From Permianibacter sp046297695 (GTDB lineage Bacteria; Pseudomonadota; Gammaproteobacteria; Enterobacterales; Permianibacteraceae): a DNA stretch of 64,000 nucleotides. The stretch is from NCBI GenBank assembly GCA_046297695.1, contig JBKBHF010000004.1, forward strand, positions 1 through 64,000, in the 5' to 3' direction. A program made the position numbers and the translations under genes. This document shows positions 61,819-64,000 of the stretch, piece after piece. The notes under the pieces were generated by a model, which was not told where the DNA came from, made no database searches, and saw only the letters and a list, made by a program, of their open reading frames with translations. Positions within the stretch are counted from its first letter, which is position 1, and every line of letters starts with the position of its first letter.

Positions 61819-62094
61819 ATGAACGCGTGGCGATTGGCGGCAGTGCTGCTGACTACGACGGCGTCGGTGCTGGCAGCCGAGCCGGCCGGCGGGCCGGAGG
61901 CTGAGCTGAGCCTGGAGCTGCTGGAATTTCTCGGCGAGTACGGCACGAACGACGGCGAGCTGGCGCTGCCAGAGGATTTTGATGCCGCCCTGGTCGATCC
62001 GGCCGAGCCGGCCGCGCTCGACCCAGCCGGCAAACCGGCCACGCCGCCGGCAACGCGGGACAGCGCAACTGTCGCAGTGGAGATCGAAAAATGA
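61819..62094 (+). CDS. Small exported acidic protein
   Basis: A 91-residue protein with a signal peptide (MNAWRLAAVLLTTTASVLA) and a short acidic, Ala/Pro-rich mature region with LELLEFLGEYGTNDGEL. Starts after CGGAGAACGC. It overlaps the DUF3106 gene by four bases. The motif LEFLGxY recurs next to DUF3106 proteins; function unknown. Confidence 0.72.
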   Translation: MNAWRLAAVLLTTTASVLAAEPAGGPEAELSLELLEFLGEYGTNDGELALPEDFDAALVDPAEPAALDPAGKPATPPATRDSATVAVEIEK

Positions 62095-62531
62095 ACCGGG
62101 TGTTTGTTATCGCGCTGATGGTCGGCCTGTCGCTGCTGGACACGGCCGTGGCGGCAGAAAGCCCGTCGCCGGTGCCGGCAGAATTCAGCCAGCTGACGCC
62201 GGCACAACAAGAACAGCTGCAGAAATTCGCCGGACAATGGCCGGCGCTGACCGACGCCCAGCGCGCCCGCATCGTGCAGGGGCTTGAGCGCTGGAACCAG
62301 ATGAGCCCGGAGCAGAAACAGCGCGCCGCCAGCCAGTTCAAACGCTGGCGCGAACTGAGCCCGGAGCAGCGGCAAAAACTGCGTCAGGCACACCAGCGCT
62401 GGCAGGAGCTGAGCCCGGAGCAACGGCAGCGCTTGCGCGAACAGGTGCGCCGGTTCCGTGAACTGACGCCGGAACAGCGCCAGCTGCTGCGGCAGCGCTT
62501 CGAGCTGCGCAAGTTGCGCCGCAACGGTTGA
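62091..62531 (+). CDS. DUF3106 exported repeat protein
   Basis: A 146-residue exported protein made of about five repeats of the form W-x-x-L-S-P-E-Q-R-Q-x-L-R, for example RWRELSPEQRQKLRQAHQRW. The layout matches DUF3106, whose members sit next to an ECF sigma gene in many genomes; here the sigma gene is not adjacent. Very basic after the signal peptide (MNRVFVIALMVGLSLLDTA). Overlaps the upstream gene by ATGA. Confidence 0.85.
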   Translation: MNRVFVIALMVGLSLLDTAVAAESPSPVPAEFSQLTPAQQEQLQKFAGQWPALTDAQRARIVQGLERWNQMSPEQKQRAASQFKRWRELSPEQRQKLRQAHQRWQELSPEQRQRLREQVRRFRELTPEQRQLLRQRFELRKLRRNG

Positions 62532-62597
62532 AGCCCACAGCAAGAGGGCATGCTCAGCTCGTGGAGCATTTGGCTGGGCCCGTCGATTCCGCTCACC

Positions 62598-62603
62598 TAT
62601 AAT
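62598..62603 (+). promoter_or_regulatory. Consensus -10 box before the lipoprotein gene
   Basis: TATAAT, 31 bases before the ATG at 62635. No good -35 at 16-18 bases (TTGGCT lies 22 bases away). Confidence 0.45.
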
Positions 62604-62634
62604 GCGCCGGACAACCCGTCAGCGGTGCACACAC

Positions 62635-63045
62635 ATGAAACGACTGTTACTGGCCAGCGCCCTGCTGGTATCGCTCGGCGCCTGCGCGCCGGTTTTCCAC
62701 GAGCACGGCTACGGCCGCGGCAATCCGCCCGCCCACGCGCCGGCACATGGCCAGCGCAAAAAAATGCACGGTCACGACATCAGCTTTGATACCGGTCTGG
62801 GTGTCTATGTCGTGGTCGGTTCGCCCGGCTTGTATTTCTGGGATGATTTTTACTGGCGGCTACGCGACGGCATCTGGGTGCGCGCCAGCGCGTTTGATGG
62901 CCCCTGGATTGTCGTGCCGGATACGCATCGCCACCTGCCGCCGGGCCTGGCCAAGAAGCACGGCTACGGCAAAGGCGCGAGCAAAAGCAAGGGCAATGAC
63001 AAGAGCGACAAGGACAAGGGAAAAGGCAAAGACAAGAACAAGTGA
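62635..63045 (+). CDS. Small lipoprotein with Lys/Gly-rich tail
   Basis: A 136-residue lipoprotein; the lipobox is LVSLGAC with Cys 18. The mature domain has VYVVVGSPGLYFWDDFYWRL and ends in a low-complexity basic tail (KGASKSKGNDKSDKDKGKGK). Function unknown. Confidence 0.8.
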   Translation: MKRLLLASALLVSLGACAPVFHEHGYGRGNPPAHAPAHGQRKKMHGHDISFDTGLGVYVVVGSPGLYFWDDFYWRLRDGIWVRASAFDGPWIVVPDTHRHLPPGLAKKHGYGKGASKSKGNDKSDKDKGKGKDKNK

Positions 63046-63090
63046 GCAGGCGGCCATTCGGGCACGCCAATGCCACGACAGCAAATCAAT

Positions 63091-63122
63091 AAAAAAGGGA
63101 GCGCCATGGCGCTCCCTTTTTC
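63091..63122. terminator. Bidirectional terminator
   Basis: AAAAAAGGGAGCGC-CAT-GGCGCTCCCTTTTT between the lipoprotein gene and the convergent partial gene. Confidence 0.88.
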
Positions 63123-63160
63123 TTCTACTGCGTTGACAGCGTTCCGCCACCGCAACCGGT

Positions 63161-64000
63161 TCAGAATGCCTGCATCCGGCGATCGATGAACAGCGGCGCT
63201 TCGACTTTCAGCGTCTCCGGTGCAAACGCCGTGGCTTGCGGCGCGTGACTGCCTTTCAGCTCTACGCGCAGCAGGTAGGTGCCGACATCCAGCGCGTCAC
63301 CCGACAGCGATTCCAGCGCCAGTTCGCCGCCGAAATAATGGCGACCGCCAGCCTTGATCACCAGGTCGTGCTCAGCTTGCATGAACCGCTTGTTTGCGCC
63401 CCAGCTGTTCACCAGTTCACCGGACAGCGTCAGCAGGCTGATTTCAAATGTCTGGCTCGAACCAAAGCGCAGGGTCAGATCGCTGGTGCTGTTATTCACC
63501 AGAGTCAAACCAGTGCTGATCAGGTTGTTGTTTGACAGCACGAAATGCGAGCGCGGCAGGTCGGCAATGAGCTGCAGCGCCGGAACCGGGTACTGCTTGC
63601 CAGCGACGGCACCGCGGGCAAACACGTGCACGACCGGGCCCATGATGCTCTGCTCTTCCCACTGGACCACGCCGACTTCCGGCGCGAACCACGCCTGTTT
63701 CACGCCAGCGTCAGCGCAGTTGCCGCTGAACTCCATCCGCACTACCTTGCGGAAGGCACCCGCTGCGGTCTCGAGGCTCAGGTTCTTTTCAGCCAGCGTC
63801 GCACTGGTGGTGCAGCTGTCGAGCGTCACGTTGTAACGCTTACCGACTGGGTCAGCGAAGCTGACCAGCTTTTCATTGGCGCGACGTTCGTTGTTGTAAA
63901 CGTAAATCACCTCGCTGTCGGCGCGGGTCCAGACCCAACGCTCGCCCTGGCCGAGGAAACGGGAAAACTTCTGCCAGCCATCACCGTAGCTGTCGAGCAC
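63161..64000 (-). CDS. Protein with BsuPI-like domain (partial, 5' end outside window)
   Basis: The C-terminal 279 residues of a larger exported-looking protein. The last 120 residues (LVNNSTSDLTLRFGSSQTFE, ISLLTLSGELVNSW, LDVGTYLLRVEL) have the beta-sandwich pattern of the intracellular proteinase inhibitor (BsuPI) domain. The N-terminal part is not recognised. The true start lies beyond 64000. Confidence 0.75.
   Translation of the reverse strand: MLDSYGDGWQKFSRFLGQGERWVWTRADSEVIYVYNNERRANEKLVSFADPVGKRYNVTLDSCTTSATLAEKNLSLETAAGAFRKVVRMEFSGNCADAGVKQAWFAPEVGVVQWEEQSIMGPVVHVFARGAVAGKQYPVPALQLIADLPRSHFVLSNNNLISTGLTLVNNSTSDLTLRFGSSQTFEISLLTLSGELVNSWGANKRFMQAEHDLVIKAGGRHYFGGELALESLSGDALDVGTYLLRVELKGSHAPQATAFAPETLKVEAPLFIDRRMQAF

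Overview
The window looks like chromosome from a high-GC, free-living gammaproteobacterium. The case rests on housekeeping genes: parE, pnp, rpsO, rppH, rlmI, a Rho-inhibitor of the Rof family, and above all mutH, which is largely confined to gammaproteobacteria. I cannot name a genus from sequence alone.

Layout. 1-1.6 kb: a REP-associated tyrosine transposase (RAYT) among three copies of a 121-bp repeat and three short palindromes. 1.6-19.4 kb: ordinary chromosome with parE, a GGDEF-EAL protein, an orphan PotD-like binding protein, an Aer-like chemoreceptor, a WYL regulator, a PrxQ-type peroxiredoxin, a UPF0158/membrane-protein pair, pnp and rpsO, an ECF sigma factor overlapping a small zinc-finger anti-sigma, a cold-shock protein, a CDF metal transporter and a CaCA antiporter. 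19.5-40.4 kb: a mobile island between imperfect 68-bp direct repeats. 40.4-64 kb: a Phd/RelE-type toxin-antitoxin pair, tRNA-Ala(CGC), a GST, an HDOD protein, a 1477-residue Reg_prop hybrid histidine kinase ending in a class III cyclase, a Crp-like regulator, a HisA paralogue, rarD, a thioesterase, a YheT-type hydrolase, rppH, a HAD phosphatase, mutH, a pseudouridine synthase, methyltransferases, rof, and several small exported proteins.

The island has two halves. The right half (31.4-40.0 kb, + strand) is the mobility module: small element proteins, a DUF3489 protein, an AlpA-like excisionase/regulator, a helicase/primase-like ATPase, coiled-coil proteins, DUF2924, a large serine recombinase and a small HTH/ParB-like protein, the last three joined by 4-base overlaps. 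The left half (31.2-19.7 kb, - strand) is cargo: six tightly packed genes in the order double-AAA+ ATPase, Cas4-like/DnaQ-like dual nuclease (DUF2779), WYL regulator, unknown 458-residue protein, PLD-family protein, SNF2-type helicase. Nucleases, helicase, AAA+ motor and a WYL regulator in one operon on a mobile island is the signature of an anti-phage or anti-plasmid system. The full six-gene combination is not one I recognise, and it is the main candidate here for an undescribed system.

A second theme is nucleotide signalling at 43-49 kb. The sensor kinase carries its own receiver and a cyclase domain whose purine-selecting lysine is replaced by glutamate, and a Crp-family regulator with an intact cyclic-nucleotide phosphate-binding cassette lies 0.7 kb downstream.

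No rRNA, CRISPR array or complete IS element was seen. All function calls come from reading motifs; no database search was run.
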